64,000 nt of DNA from Leisingera caerulea DSM 24564 (GTDB taxonomy: Bacteria > Pseudomonadota > Alphaproteobacteria > Rhodobacterales > Rhodobacteraceae): NCBI RefSeq assembly GCF_000473325.1, contig NZ_KI421514.1:314340-378339 (forward strand). Reading direction: 5' to 3'. The position numbers and the translations under genes are program-made. The notes beneath the pieces were generated by a model. The model was not told the origin of the DNA. It saw nothing but the letters and a program-made list of their open reading frames with translations, and did no database searches. Positions 8,059-21,513 of this stretch are shown here, piece by piece. The stretch's first letter is position 1. Each line of letters opens with the position of its first letter.

Positions 8059-9645
8059 ATGACCGTGACCCAGGACCCCGCCGCCGCCAGCACCGATTGG
8101 GGCCCCTTCGGGCGTCCGATTTTCCACGATCCCGGCGCCCGGGCGCTGTCCCGGGTGGGGGTGGTCGATGTCGGCTCCAACTCGGTCCGCCTGGTGGTGT
8201 TCGACGGCGCCGCCCGCAGCCCGGCCTATTTCTACAACGAAAAGATCATGTGCGCGCTTGGCGCGGGCCTGTCGGAATCGGGCCGCCTGAACCCCGAGGG
8301 CCGCGCCCGCGCCCTGTCGGCCTTGCACCGGTTCCAGTACCTGGCCAAGGGCATGGGGCTGCCGCCCCTGTCCGCGGTGGCCACCGCCGCGGTGCGCGAC
8401 GCCGAGGACGGGCCGGAGTTCTGCGAAGAAGTGCTGCGCGAGACCGGCCTCAAGATCCACGTGATCGACGGGCGCGAGGAGGCGCGGCTGTCGGCGCAGG
8501 GGGTGCTCTTGGGCTGGCCCGGTGCCTATGGGCTGGTCTGCGATATCGGCGGCTCCTCGATGGAACTGGCGGAGATCCAGGAAAACACCGTCGGCCGCCG
8601 GGTGACCTCGCCGCTGGGGCCGCTGAAGCTGCGCGACGTCAAGGGCGGCCGCAAGGGCCGCAAGGAGTACATCAAGACTGTCATCGAGCAGCTGAAGGAA
8701 GAGATGGGCACCCAGCGCGACCGGCTGTTCCTGGTCGGCGGCAGCTGGCGCGCCATTGCCCGCATCGACATGCACCGGCGCGGCTATCCGCTGAAGGTGC
8801 TGCACGAATACCGGATGACCGCCAAGGACGTGCGCGAAACCGCCCGCTATATCGAGACCCGCAGCCTGGACAAGCTGCGCGAGGCCTGCGGCGTCTCCTC
8901 GAGCCGGATGTCGCTGGTGCCCTATGCCATCGACGTGCTGACCCGGCTGATCAAGACCTTCAAGCCCAAGGACATTGCAGTGTCCAGCTATGGCATCCGC
9001 GAGGGGCTGCTGTACGAGCAGATGCCGCAGCGGCTGCGCGCCCGCGATCCGCTGATCGAGGCGTCGCGCTTTGCCGAGATGAAGGACGCGCGCGTCCCCG
9101 GTTTCGGCAAGACGCTCTTTGATTTCGTGAGCCCCCTGTTCAGCGGCGCCCGCCACAGCAAGCGGCGGCTGGTCAAGGCCGCCTGCCTGCTGCATGACGT
9201 CAGCTGGCGGGCGCATCCCGACTACCGCGCCGAGGTCTGTTTCGACAACGCCACCCGCGCCAACCTCGGCGGGCTCAAGCATTCGGAGCGGGTGTTTCTG
9301 GGGCTGGCGCTGCTGCACCGCTACAGCAACAAGCGGCAGGGCAGCTCATTCGAATACCTTTACGGGCTATTGGACGAAAAAGACCAGCACGAGGCCGAGG
9401 TGCTGGGCAAGGCGATGCGGTTCGGCGCCATGATGATGATGACCGGAAACGGCGATATCGGATCGCTGCGCTGGCAGCCGCGCAAGCGGGTTCTGCACGT
9501 GGAGCTGCCGGGCGCGGCGCGGCCGCTTTACGGCGAGGTTGCGGAGGCGCGGCTGAAATCGCTGGCCAAGGCCCTGGAGGCGGAGATTGAGCTGAAGTTC
9601 AGCAAGCCCGCCCCGCCGCCGGACACGGAGTCCGGGGCAGAATAA
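8059..9645 (+). CDS. Ppx/GppA family exopolyphosphatase / pppGpp phosphohydrolase
   Basis: A 528-residue cytoplasmic phosphatase of the actin-like ASKHA superfamily. The phosphate-1 loop VGVVDVGSNSVRLVVFDG begins near residue 34, and GGSSMELAEI is the second phosphate-binding motif. The C-terminal third is helical and HD-like (CLLHDVSWRAHPDYR). It could hydrolyse polyphosphate or (p)ppGpp; sequence alone does not separate these. I prefer the ATG at 8059 (GGAG five bases upstream). An in-frame ATG at 7984 overlapping hda would add 25 residues with atypical codons and remains possible. Confidence 0.9.
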   Translation: MTVTQDPAAASTDWGPFGRPIFHDPGARALSRVGVVDVGSNSVRLVVFDGAARSPAYFYNEKIMCALGAGLSESGRLNPEGRARALSALHRFQYLAKGMGLPPLSAVATAAVRDAEDGPEFCEEVLRETGLKIHVIDGREEARLSAQGVLLGWPGAYGLVCDIGGSSMELAEIQENTVGRRVTSPLGPLKLRDVKGGRKGRKEYIKTVIEQLKEEMGTQRDRLFLVGGSWRAIARIDMHRRGYPLKVLHEYRMTAKDVRETARYIETRSLDKLREACGVSSSRMSLVPYAIDVLTRLIKTFKPKDIAVSSYGIREGLLYEQMPQRLRARDPLIEASRFAEMKDARVPGFGKTLFDFVSPLFSGARHSKRRLVKAACLLHDVSWRAHPDYRAEVCFDNATRANLGGLKHSERVFLGLALLHRYSNKRQGSSFEYLYGLLDEKDQHEAEVLGKAMRFGAMMMMTGNGDIGSLRWQPRKRVLHVELPGAARPLYGEVAEARLKSLAKALEAEIELKFSKPAPPPDTESGAE

Positions 9646-9674
9646 CCCAGGCGGCATAACCCGGGCGGCGGGCG

Positions 9675-10055
9675 TCAGATCTCGGTGACGCCTTCCTCTT
9701 CGGCTGTTTCCTTGTCGGCGGGCACGTTGTCCTTGGGCTTTTTGCGGATGATGATATCGCCGTTGGGCAGGATCTCGGGCAGCTCATAGGCGCTCCAGTC
9801 CTCCACCTCCTTGGCGATACCGGCCAGCGCAGGCCCCATTTGCGACAGGAACTCAGCCATCGAGGGGCCGGCTTCCTCCATCATGCCCTGCAGGCCCTCC
9901 AGCGCCGGCGCCATCTCCTGGCGCAAGCCCTCCCAGAACAGCTCCGCCCCGCGCTCCATCAGCGAGGGGCCGCTGTCCTCCGTGTCCGCGTCCTGGGCGT
10001 CAAGCGGGCTGGAGATAAGGGCGATCAGGGCGGCGGGCAGAAGGATCTGTTTCAT
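9675..10055 (-). CDS. Conserved secreted protein of unknown function
   Basis: 126 residues, beginning with a short signal peptide (MKQILLPAALIALISSPLDA) and followed by a Met/Glu/Gly-rich amphipathic central part (residues 30-80, GLRQEMAPALEGLQGMMEE) and a charged tail rich in Lys and Glu. No catalytic motif is recognised. It is convergent with ppx/gppA, 29 bases away. The periplasmic location follows from the signal peptide; no function is assigned. Confidence 0.75.
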   Translation of the reverse strand: MKQILLPAALIALISSPLDAQDADTEDSGPSLMERGAELFWEGLRQEMAPALEGLQGMMEEAGPSMAEFLSQMGPALAGIAKEVEDWSAYELPEILPNGDIIIRKKPKDNVPADKETAEEEGVTEI

Positions 10056-10155
10056 GGGGCTAATATAGGGGCACCCGCGCTGCGCGAACAGAGGGGGGCG
10101 GAACAAAGGGGGGGCGGGCCGGGCGTGTTCTCGGCCCGCAAACAGTCAGAGCACT

Positions 10156-10183
10156 TTGTCACTGGCACAACCTTATAGATACT
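10156..10183 (+). promoter_or_regulatory. Possible sigma70-type promoter of the secreted orphan
   Basis: TTGTCA (5/6 match to -35) and GATACT (4/6 match to -10) are separated by 16 bases in an unusually A+T-rich stretch about 60 bases before the ATG at 10244. Confidence 0.3.
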
Positions 10184-10243
10184 AAGCCACAACAAATTAG
10201 TGTAATCTGACTTGGTATGTTATTTGTACAAGGAGACCACTTC

Positions 10244-11293
10244 ATGCGCTCCCTTTGGGTTTCCCTATTAACTTTGGTCCTCGCCGTTTCCCCTGCTGCG
10301 GTTCAAGCAAGTGAAATAGCCGAGGCACTGACAAAGCTTCGGGCGTCCTTTGCGCGCACGGCTTTTTCTCATTTCAAGGCCATGCCTCTGCACCTCCGGT
10401 ACGACGTGGAAGTTGGTGAAGTCATCCGCATCCAGGATGAACAGCGGCTGTTCGAAAGCGCTAAATGCTACCCGGGACTTGAGATTGAGGAAGACAGCAC
10501 AACAGAATCCGTATCAGTTTCGCTGTCGCGGAAATCGGCGGTTGCCTTGGGTCTTGGGGGGAGCGCAAGTGTTTACGGGATCCCTGCTTCCGCCGAGGCT
10601 CAATTCAACAGGAATGTTCGCAGGAGCGTCCAGTCGGTACTGGTGAGAACCTCCCTGGCTTACCCGATGGCCGGTGCAATCGAATTGGTGTCCCCTACGG
10701 CGGATAGTGCTGACTGCGAGGCGCTTTTTCCGCCTGCCAGCATTCCGATGGGCCCCGGACTGCTGGTGTCGTCCGTATTCACCGGCAAACTGATCACGCA
10801 GCAGGCAATCGACAGCGAAATTGCAGCCGGGATTGACGCCAGCGCCAAGCTGACACCCAGAGGGCTGCCCGTGGAAGTTACCGGCGAAGTGGATGCGAGC
10901 ACCAGCACAACATCCGTCATTGCCCATCTTCGCCCGGAAGGCAGCATCGCTGTGCAGTCCGCCTTTATCAGCCGCCGCGCCCTGATGGACTATTATGCGC
11001 TGGCTCAGAATAATCTGGAAACCTGGGCGGAGCTGGAAGCGTTGATCGAAAGCTATATTTCGGGCGAAGAGCCCGGCCTGCTGGCAGACATCAAAAAAGA
11101 AATCTGGTCGCTATGGGAAAGACTCGACCAGCCTGAAGAAAGCCTCACCCGGTACAGGGAACGGCTGTTTGCGTCAGAAGATGCAGATTTTGTGGAGAAG
11201 GCCGCAGACTTGGATGTTCCAGAAGAAGCCTGGGATCGTATCGGAGACGTTGCGGCGGCTGAAGTGATCGTCACGACAACCATCGCTGAATAA
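10244..11293 (+). CDS. Secreted protein of unknown function, atypical composition
   Basis: 349 residues from the ATG at 10244, preceded by AAGGAG with an 8-base spacer. An N-terminal signal peptide ends at about VQA-SE. The mature part alternates beta-rich segments with repeated Ser/Thr (SVSVSLSRKSAVALGLGG), two Cys (in AKCYPG and SADCEA), and an acidic helical C-terminal third (WAELEALIESYISGEE, then WERLDQPEE). Codon use is visibly less G+C-biased than in the neighbours (TTT, GAA, AAA and CAA codons are frequent), suggesting recent acquisition. I do not recognise the family. A secreted effector, adhesin or binding protein would all fit. Confidence 0.8.
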   Translation: MRSLWVSLLTLVLAVSPAAVQASEIAEALTKLRASFARTAFSHFKAMPLHLRYDVEVGEVIRIQDEQRLFESAKCYPGLEIEEDSTTESVSVSLSRKSAVALGLGGSASVYGIPASAEAQFNRNVRRSVQSVLVRTSLAYPMAGAIELVSPTADSADCEALFPPASIPMGPGLLVSSVFTGKLITQQAIDSEIAAGIDASAKLTPRGLPVEVTGEVDASTSTTSVIAHLRPEGSIAVQSAFISRRALMDYYALAQNNLETWAELEALIESYISGEEPGLLADIKKEIWSLWERLDQPEESLTRYRERLFASEDADFVEKAADLDVPEEAWDRIGDVAAAEVIVTTTIAE

Positions 11294-11349
11294 GCTCTTT
11301 ATGGCGGTGGCATAGCCTTGGAATACAGCCCGCCCCGGCCTCCGCCCTG

Positions 11350-12345
11350 TCACTCCAGCGCGATATCCAGCGTCACCGGGAAGTGGTCGGAGGCGTTGAG
11401 CAGCGACTCGCGCAGCTCCTCGTCGGCGTAGCATTCGGCGTCGTCGAACGGGTGCCAGATCCGCCACTGCGGGTCAAAGCGCATCAGGCTGTGCGAGATC
11501 ATCACATAGTCCAAGAGCGCCGGGAAATAGCGTTTGCTGTCAGGGTTGTAAAACCGCGAGGTGCTGGGCAGCGAGGTGGCGCGCGGCTGCAGCAGGGATT
11601 GCGCGTGGGGGTCGTTCAGCAGATCGCCCAGCACGATCTCGATCGAGGACTGGCCGAAATGCTTTTCGTATTCGTCGGCGCCGGGGCCGTCATTCAGATC
11701 GCCCAGAACAATCACATGCTCGCCCGCCGCCGCATGCTCCGCCACCCGCCGGTGCAGCCAGTTGGCCTGCGCCAGTTGCTTGCGCTGGTTGGCGATCGAC
11801 AGCGCTGTGATCTCTTCCGGCCCGTTGGCCCCGTGCGGCGCCTTGGACTTCAGATGCGCGCCGATCATCCGCAGCGCGGTGCCGCCGCGGGTGGTGACGG
11901 CCAGCTCCAGCGGCGGTTTGGAGAACGCGACCGTGTCCAGATGGTCGTCCACGTCGAGGTCGATCTCGAAGGCGCCGTTGAACTGCGGCGCGGCGGCGCT
12001 GGCGCGGGCGTCATGCACCGCATCCAGCGCATCGGGATCATAGAGCAGCGCGATTTCCTGATGGGTGTCATTGGGAAACCCGCTGACCGCTTCGCGCGCG
12101 CGCAGGCCCGCCTCCGCTGCGAACGCCTCCAGCGCGCGGGTGGTGCGCTGGGTGCGTCCCGTATTAGGGGCCTCGATCACCATCACGGCATCGGCATCCA
12201 GTCGGCGCAGCACATGGGCAATCGCCCGGCCCTGGGTGTAGCGGTCCACCCCGTGCACACCGGACGGCTTGCCGTCCAGCATCAGCCGGTCGTGCTTGTC
12301 GAACAGGTAGGCGAACCATTCGATATTATACGTGGCCAGCCGCAT
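11350..12345 (-). CDS. Endonuclease/exonuclease/phosphatase (EEP) family protein
   Basis: 331 residues with the complete EEP (DNase I-like) metal-dependent phosphoesterase signature: ATYNIEW near the start, MVIEAPN with the metal-binding Glu, IGAHLKSK, VLGDLNDGPG, LDYVMIS and NASDHFPV with the catalytic Asp-His near the C-terminus. There is no signal peptide, so a cytoplasmic enzyme is likely. Substrate (nucleic acid, phospholipid or sugar phosphate) cannot be told. The ATG overlaps the end of the upstream J-domain gene by 20 bases, so the two are co-translated. Confidence 0.9.
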   Translation of the reverse strand: MRLATYNIEWFAYLFDKHDRLMLDGKPSGVHGVDRYTQGRAIAHVLRRLDADAVMVIEAPNTGRTQRTTRALEAFAAEAGLRAREAVSGFPNDTHQEIALLYDPDALDAVHDARASAAAPQFNGAFEIDLDVDDHLDTVAFSKPPLELAVTTRGGTALRMIGAHLKSKAPHGANGPEEITALSIANQRKQLAQANWLHRRVAEHAAAGEHVIVLGDLNDGPGADEYEKHFGQSSIEIVLGDLLNDPHAQSLLQPRATSLPSTSRFYNPDSKRYFPALLDYVMISHSLMRFDPQWRIWHPFDDAECYADEELRESLLNASDHFPVTLDIALE

Positions 12346-13024
12346 TGCCGCCGCACCCGCTTATTTCATCCCAGGCGCGGTTGATGTCGATCATCCGCTT
12401 TTCCGCCAGCCGCACCGCTTCCTCCGGCACCCCGCGGGCGATCATCGCATCCGGGTGGGTGTCGCGCACCAGCTTGCGCCAGTGCTTGCGGATCTCCTCG
12501 CGCGGCATGTCCGGAGAGACGCCTAGCACCGTATAGGGATCCTTGGGCGCATCCGGCACAAAGCGCGCGCGCAGGGCCTGGAACTGCTGCGGGGATTGGC
12601 CGAAGATGCGGCTCACCTCTTCCAGAAACTCGTTTTCGCCGGGGTGGTAGAACCCGTCCGCCATGGCGATGTGGAACAGCCCCTCCATCAGGTCGCACAG
12701 CGTTGTGGGGTCGTTGGCAAACATCTTCTGGATGCGGCGGGCGTATTCCTGGTAGCCCGCAACGTCGGTGCGCGCCATGTCAAAAACCCGCGCCGCGCCG
12801 GCCTCGTCATCGCGGGCGATCTGGAACACCTCGCGGAAGGCGGTGACCTCGTCCCGCGTGACCTGGCCGTCGGCCTTGGCCATCTTGGCGCCAAGCGCAA
12901 TGACGGCAATGGCAAAGGCCACGGTGCGTTCGGGCGGAGCGCGCAGGCGGTCGAAGACTTCGCTGAGGCTTTCGCCTGCGGCAAGCGCGGCCAGCGCGTC
13001 GGATATGCGGGTCCAAAGTGACAT
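12326..13024 (-). CDS. DjlA-like protein: TerB-type helical domain plus C-terminal J domain
   Basis: 232 residues. The N-terminal two thirds form a helical TerB/DjlA-type domain with acidic motifs (MAKADGQVTRDEV and MADGFYHPGENEFL). The C-terminus is a J domain starting DPYTVLGVSPDM, with the HPD motif in VRDTHPDAM. It would stimulate an Hsp70 such as DnaK. E. coli DjlA has an N-terminal membrane anchor; none is visible here, so this is probably a soluble co-chaperone. Its end overlaps the EEP gene. Confidence 0.88.
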   Translation of the reverse strand: MSLWTRISDALAALAAGESLSEVFDRLRAPPERTVAFAIAVIALGAKMAKADGQVTRDEVTAFREVFQIARDDEAGAARVFDMARTDVAGYQEYARRIQKMFANDPTTLCDLMEGLFHIAMADGFYHPGENEFLEEVSRIFGQSPQQFQALRARFVPDAPKDPYTVLGVSPDMPREEIRKHWRKLVRDTHPDAMIARGVPEEAVRLAEKRMIDINRAWDEISGCGGNAAGHV

Positions 13025-13034
13025 GGAAGCGAGC

Positions 13035-13556
13035 CTATCGGGGTTTGGGGGCGCTGTCAGGGGCGGGAATCCCCGGGGTCAGGATTTTCTGCATGAAAAC
13101 AGTGTCGAGCCAGCGCCCCTGCTTGCAGCCAAGTTCAGGCATCCGGGCGGTTTCCGCATAGCCCAGGGCGGCGTGAAAGGCGATGGCGCCGGGATTTGCG
13201 CTGCTGACGCTGGCAATCAGCACGTGGATCTCTGCCTGTTTTGCCTTCTCCTCCAGCGCCTGCATCAGCCTGCGCCCCGCGCCCTGCCCCTGTGCCGCGG
13301 GCAGCAGGTGGATGGTGTGTTCGGCGGTAAAGCGGTAGCCGGGGCCGGAGCGGAAGGGGAAGAAATACGCGTGGCCGAGGATCCGGGCGTCCTGTTCCGC
13401 CACCAGATAGCTCCCGTTGCAGGCGGCGATTTGCGCGCGCACCTGCTCGGGCGTTTTTTCGATGGTGTTGAAGGTGGCCAGCGTGTCGCGGATCACCCAG
13501 TTGGCGATGGCGCAGACGGCCTCCGCATCGGCGGGGGTTGCGGGGCGGATGATCAC
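13035..13556 (-). CDS. GNAT N-acetyltransferase (phosphinothricin acetyltransferase-like)
   Basis: 173 residues starting IIRPATPADAEAVCAIANW, the typical beta1 and opening helix of PAT/MnaT-type GNAT enzymes. The acetyl-CoA loop is AAQGQGAGRRLM (Q/R-x-x-G-x-G/A), and the late PGAIAFHAALGY motif is common to this subfamily. It probably acetylates amino groups of amino acids or amino-acid-like toxins such as methionine sulfoximine. The start is GTG within a GTGA overlap with the upstream VOC gene, so expression is coupled. Confidence 0.87.
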   Translation of the reverse strand: MIIRPATPADAEAVCAIANWVIRDTLATFNTIEKTPEQVRAQIAACNGSYLVAEQDARILGHAYFFPFRSGPGYRFTAEHTIHLLPAAQGQGAGRRLMQALEEKAKQAEIHVLIASVSSANPGAIAFHAALGYAETARMPELGCKQGRWLDTVFMQKILTPGIPAPDSAPKPR

Positions 13557-14161
13557 CGCAGCACCCGTGGCCCGTGCGGCGTAGCGAGTTCCGCCATCAT
13601 TGCCGGCTCCCCGGCCTCCACCTTGAGGCGTGGGTCATTGAGAATGCGGTCCAGTGCGGTTTGCAGCTCTGCCGCCTCCGGGTGGCTGAGAACCAGACGG
13701 GTCAGCCGGCAGCCGGACTGCGGCAGCTTGCCTGCGGGCGGCTCTGCCTGCCACTGGAGGACAGCAGGAAAGAGGTTATCAAACGGCAGCAGCCCGTCCG
13801 CAGGCACCGTCATCAGCCAGCGCAAGCCGCCGCGCTGCATCGAGACATGCCGCTGCGCGTGGGGCGGCAGCAGGTGTTTCTCCGCTTCCAGATCGCCGCT
13901 GCGCAGGATCCAGTTGCTGAGCCGCGCGGGGCCTTCAAACCGGTCGAGGTTGAACCAGCGCGGCTGTTCTTCCGGCCGGGCATCCGGGTTGATGGCGATG
14001 GCCTCCAGATAGAGGCCGTCCTCCAGCCCGATCAGCCGGTTATGGGTGCCATAGCGGGCATGCTGGCCGCCGGTGCCGAGGGGGATGCCCAAAGCCTCTT
14101 CTGTATGGGCAACAGCTTCTTGCAGCGTCTGCCCTGCCACCGCCAGATGATCGAGTATCAT
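13553..14161 (-). CDS. VOC/glyoxalase-like domain protein
   Basis: 202 residues opening with MILDHLAVAGQTLQEAV, typical of the Glyoxalase_3-like VOC proteins of Rhodobacterales, then GTHNRLIGLEDGLYLEAIAI with the conserved Asn and Glu. No enzyme activity can be assigned. The start at 14161 was chosen because the 40 residues upstream are Arg/Ser-rich and non-conserved in character. The stop overlaps the acetyltransferase start by four bases. Confidence 0.82.
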   Translation of the reverse strand: MILDHLAVAGQTLQEAVAHTEEALGIPLGTGGQHARYGTHNRLIGLEDGLYLEAIAINPDARPEEQPRWFNLDRFEGPARLSNWILRSGDLEAEKHLLPPHAQRHVSMQRGGLRWLMTVPADGLLPFDNLFPAVLQWQAEPPAGKLPQSGCRLTRLVLSHPEAAELQTALDRILNDPRLKVEAGEPAMMAELATPHGPRVLR

Positions 14162-14246
14162 ATCCGCCCTCCCCCTTTTGCGCGTGAGACTAGCCGGACG
14201 GCGGCGGGGTGCAAGGCGGGAAATGCGGCCGGATGCGGCGGTTTCT

Positions 14247-14735
14247 TCAGACCCAGACCGCCGCCGCCCAGATACCGGCAATCACCGTCGGGTAAAACGT
14301 CCCGGCGAAACCGAGCCCCCGCAAGGGCGGCGACAGGTGGTAGCCGGCCCAGAACAGTACCCGCATCAGCGCAAACGAGAGGCCAAGCGCGATGGCCACG
14401 GCGCCGCCCAGAGTGACGGCAGCAACGGGCCAGATGGCCAGCGCCAGCACCAGTTGCTCAACGGTGTTGGCCAGCACCCGCTGGTCGATTTCCGCCGCGG
14501 TGCCGGGCGCGAAGGGCTGGCCGTCGATGATGGCGTCATCGAAGAACCGCCGCTGCGCCAGGCGGCCTATGATCAGGGCCAGCACCAGTCCCGGCGCAAG
14601 AAAGGCACCCGGCAAGGCGATGGGGGCCGGGATGTACGGCAGGCCCAGCCATTGCGGCAGGCCGGTGACGACAACCCCCCAGAGGGCGCCGAGGGCCATG
14701 CCAATGAGGATCTGAGGGCGTTTTGAGCGCAGCAT
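14247..14735 (-). CDS. MAPEG family membrane protein
   Basis: 162 residues with four hydrophobic helices and the internal segment DQRVLANTVEQLVLALA, which resembles the conserved R-x-x-N-x-x-E core of MAPEG (membrane-associated proteins in eicosanoid and glutathione metabolism). Bacterial members are of mostly unknown substrate. The ATG at 14735 (LRSKRPQILIGMALG) gives a normal N-terminus; the longer frame to 14891 reads through the palindrome cluster and was rejected. Confidence 0.8.
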   Translation of the reverse strand: MLRSKRPQILIGMALGALWGVVVTGLPQWLGLPYIPAPIALPGAFLAPGLVLALIIGRLAQRRFFDDAIIDGQPFAPGTAAEIDQRVLANTVEQLVLALAIWPVAAVTLGGAVAIALGLSFALMRVLFWAGYHLSPPLRGLGFAGTFYPTVIAGIWAAAVWV

Positions 14736-14870
14736 GACGCCACTCAACCACCGCCCCACGGGTTTGCCAAGGCGCAGCGCGCTGGCCGCGGCAGAAAGCT
14801 GCGGCACGCGGTACCGAGGCCGTGAAAACAGGCACTCCCGCCCGGCGCCGGCCTGTGCCGAAGGCACATC

Positions 14871-14939
14871 CGCGCCCGTTGGGCGCGGCATCGCGCCTCC
14901 GCGCGATGCAGGCAGCCCGCCCCAACGGGGCGGGCTGCC
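14871..14939. repeat. Cluster of three consecutive G+C-rich palindromes
   Basis: Between the MAPEG and mutase genes lie three back-to-back inverted repeats: about 14871-14885 (6-bp arms, GTT loop), about 14889-14909 (8-bp arms), and 14911-14939 (perfect 13-bp arms, AAC loop). None is followed by a T-run. They lie downstream of the mutase gene on the minus strand, so they may end or protect its transcript. The rest of the 291-base gap shows nothing else. Confidence 0.6.
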
Positions 14940-15026
14940 GGACCCAAAGCCGCCAAGGGGGCGGCCCGTAGGGCGGGCACCTGCGGCTGCGGGAGAGCTC
15001 CCCTGCCCCGCGCGGCCCTCGTTTGC

Positions 15027-17156
<2,130 letters not shown>

Positions 17157-18234
17157 CAGGTCTTCCTCTTGTCAGTGCGATACGGGGCGGGTTCGTGCCC
17201 GCCGCCTGTTTATCCGGGTCCTGTGCCAGCGCGGCGAGGCCGTCGGCCCCGCCCGCAAGCCACATCATGTCGTCGGCATACGCCTCGCGCAGATATGCGG
17301 TCTGCGCGCCGGTGAAGGGCCGCCAGCGGCCTGTGCCCTCGGGCAGCTCAGCCGCCGCGGAGGACGGCAGGCTGGCGCGCAGGTCCTGCAGGCAGAGCGA
17401 CGCATTCAGGCGCACCCGCGCGTGGGTGCGCGGCGCCTCAATGCCGGTGAGGGCCTCCAGCGCCGCTTCGGGCCGGGTGCCGAAGGTTTCGAACGGCAGC
17501 ACGTGCAGGCGCACACCGGGCATCGCGCAGGCAATGTCGGTGATCACGTCGCGCCAGCTGCGCGGCGCCTGCGCCAGCCGGTCCAGGCTGGCCTCCGTGG
17601 GCATCTTGTGGCCGCGCGCGACGGCATAGGCCAGCGCCGAGGTCCAGTAGGCATCAAGGCTGCGGATGCTGAGCGCGACATCGGTCACCGCACCGCCGAA
17701 GGCCTCGGCGAAGCGCGCCATACGCTCCCCCGCACCGCTGTAGAGGTCGCCGATGCGCAGGTTGGCGCGGACCGCGCCAAGCATGTTTTCCTCGCTGACC
17801 AGCAGCTGCTGCACACCTGCGTCGCGGCTGGCCGCCATCTGGATTTGCAGCCGCCCCTGGGCCCGTTGCACCAGGTCACGGCCGGTGACCGGAACCGGGC
17901 CTGGCTGGATGCCATGGAACAGCCCCCCGCCGCGGGTGCGGAATGGCCCCCAGAAGCCAACGCCCTGGCGGTGCAGCGGCTGCGCGTTCTGGCGCATGTA
18001 TTCCTGAAACGATGTGGTTGCGCAGCGGTGCGCGCCGGTGTGAAGGATGACTTTCATCGTGTTACGGGACCTCTGCTGGAGGGCCGCAGGCCGCAGCCCG
18101 GTCGTGGGGAATTGCACAATCATGGCCGGCAACCCCTCATTATCCCGTTAACGATGATATTTTTTGGCCGGGCCGCGGAATTCACGGTCGCATTTGCCGC
18201 CGCCGCACATATATTCAACGGGACAGGAGAGATC

Positions 18235-18669
18235 ATGAAAGCAATCCTATCCGTTGTTTTGGCAGGCTTTATTCCGCTGGCGTCAGTGGCCGCCGACGGC
18301 AGCACATCCGACTTGATCCAGCCCGGGTATGATGTGGAGCTGGAGGAGTTCCAGTGGACGCACCGCCCGGTTGTGGTGTTTGCCGACAGCCCCGAGGACC
18401 CGCGGTTCCACGAGCAGGTCGAGCGTCTGATGCAGGGCGCCGACGCCCTGCGCGAGCGCGATGTGGTGGTGCTGACCGACACCGATCCGGCGGCCAAATC
18501 CGCCCTGCGGAAGAAGCTGCGGCCGCGCGGTTTCATGCTGGTGCTGGTGGGCAAGGACGGCGGCGTCAAGCTGAGGAAGCCGCATCCCTGGACGGTGCGC
18601 GAACTGTCCCGCACCATCGACAAGTTCCCGGAACGGCTGCGCGAAGTGGAAGAGCGGCGCGGCGGCTGA
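18235..18669 (+). CDS. Secreted DUF4174-type protein
   Basis: 144 residues with a clear signal peptide (MKAILSVVLAGFIPLASVAA) and a thioredoxin-like core that begins RPVVVFADSPEDPRFHEQ and contains LRKKLRPRGFMLVLVGKDGG and KLRKPHPWTVRELSRTIDKFP, typical of DUF4174. No CxxC is present, so it is not a thiol oxidoreductase. An AGGAGAG ribosome site precedes the ATG. It is probably periplasmic; function unknown. Confidence 0.82.
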   Translation: MKAILSVVLAGFIPLASVAADGSTSDLIQPGYDVELEEFQWTHRPVVVFADSPEDPRFHEQVERLMQGADALRERDVVVLTDTDPAAKSALRKKLRPRGFMLVLVGKDGGVKLRKPHPWTVRELSRTIDKFPERLREVEERRGG

Positions 18670-18688
18670 GCCCGCCGGGCAGCTCCGG

Positions 18689-19192
18689 TCAGCCGTTGCC
18701 CCGGACGTAGATCAGCGCCATTGCCTGTTTGTCCAAGACCACCATCGCGCCGGTTTCCGGCACGAAGACCAGGCTGGAAGCCGGGTTGCGGATCGCCTGA
18801 TAGTACACCGATTTGACCAGGTCGGTCATGCAGCTGACCCCTGCCAGACCGGAGTTCAGCACCCCCAGCCCCTGCGGCAGGTCGCGGGACATGATGTCCT
18901 CTGTCACCGCGTTGGGGGATTTGCCGGACACCGCAAACAGCACCGGCTGGCCCGCCTCCAGCATCTTCATGCCGGTGTTGAGCGAGCGGGCCCGGCCCAC
19001 CAGCGAGGTGATGCGCGGGTTTTCCGCAGTGTGGAACACCGCGGCGGTGCAGCTCATCGAGCTTTGGAAGAAAAACGTCTCCCCCAGGTCCACCCAGGCG
19101 GACAGCTGGGCGCGCAGCGCCTCCTCCTTGTCCAGCGCGCAGCCGGACAGCAGCGCCAGAGCGGTCAACAGGCAGGTCAGGAGACGGGTCAT
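18689..19192 (-). CDS. Putative lipoprotein of unknown function
   Basis: 167 residues with a lipobox LSGC (Cys near residue 18) after a hydrophobic stretch, so it is probably anchored to the outer or inner membrane. The mature part has the recurring segments FFFQSSMSCTAAVFH and SGLAGVSCMTDLVKSVYY and no known catalytic motif. The ATG at 19192 was preferred over one seven codons upstream because AAGGTG lies at proper spacing. It lies convergent to the DUF4174 gene and downstream of pccA. Confidence 0.72.
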   Translation of the reverse strand: MTRLLTCLLTALALLSGCALDKEEALRAQLSAWVDLGETFFFQSSMSCTAAVFHTAENPRITSLVGRARSLNTGMKMLEAGQPVLFAVSGKSPNAVTEDIMSRDLPQGLGVLNSGLAGVSCMTDLVKSVYYQAIRNPASSLVFVPETGAMVVLDKQAMALIYVRGNG

Positions 19193-19339
19193 GCGGCACC
19201 TTGAGGTCTTCAAACGCCCTCAAGCTGGCAGTAATTCCTGAAGATTCGGTGCATGGCGCACCAGGGGCCGGGGCAGGCACGGCAGCGGGGGCGGGGAAAC
19301 CCGCCTGCCCGGCTGCATATGCGCCTGCCCCGAAGTGCA

Positions 19340-21385
<2,046 letters not shown>

Positions 21386-21513
21386 AGGCAGTCCCTTGTT
21401 TCTTGGTATTCCGGAATGCAAAACGCCGCGCCCGGGGCAAGCCCAGGCACGGCGTAAGCGCGATAGGATGTGCAGCCCCGGCGGGGCCGCTGTTCAAAGC
21501 TGCGGCGGCAGCC

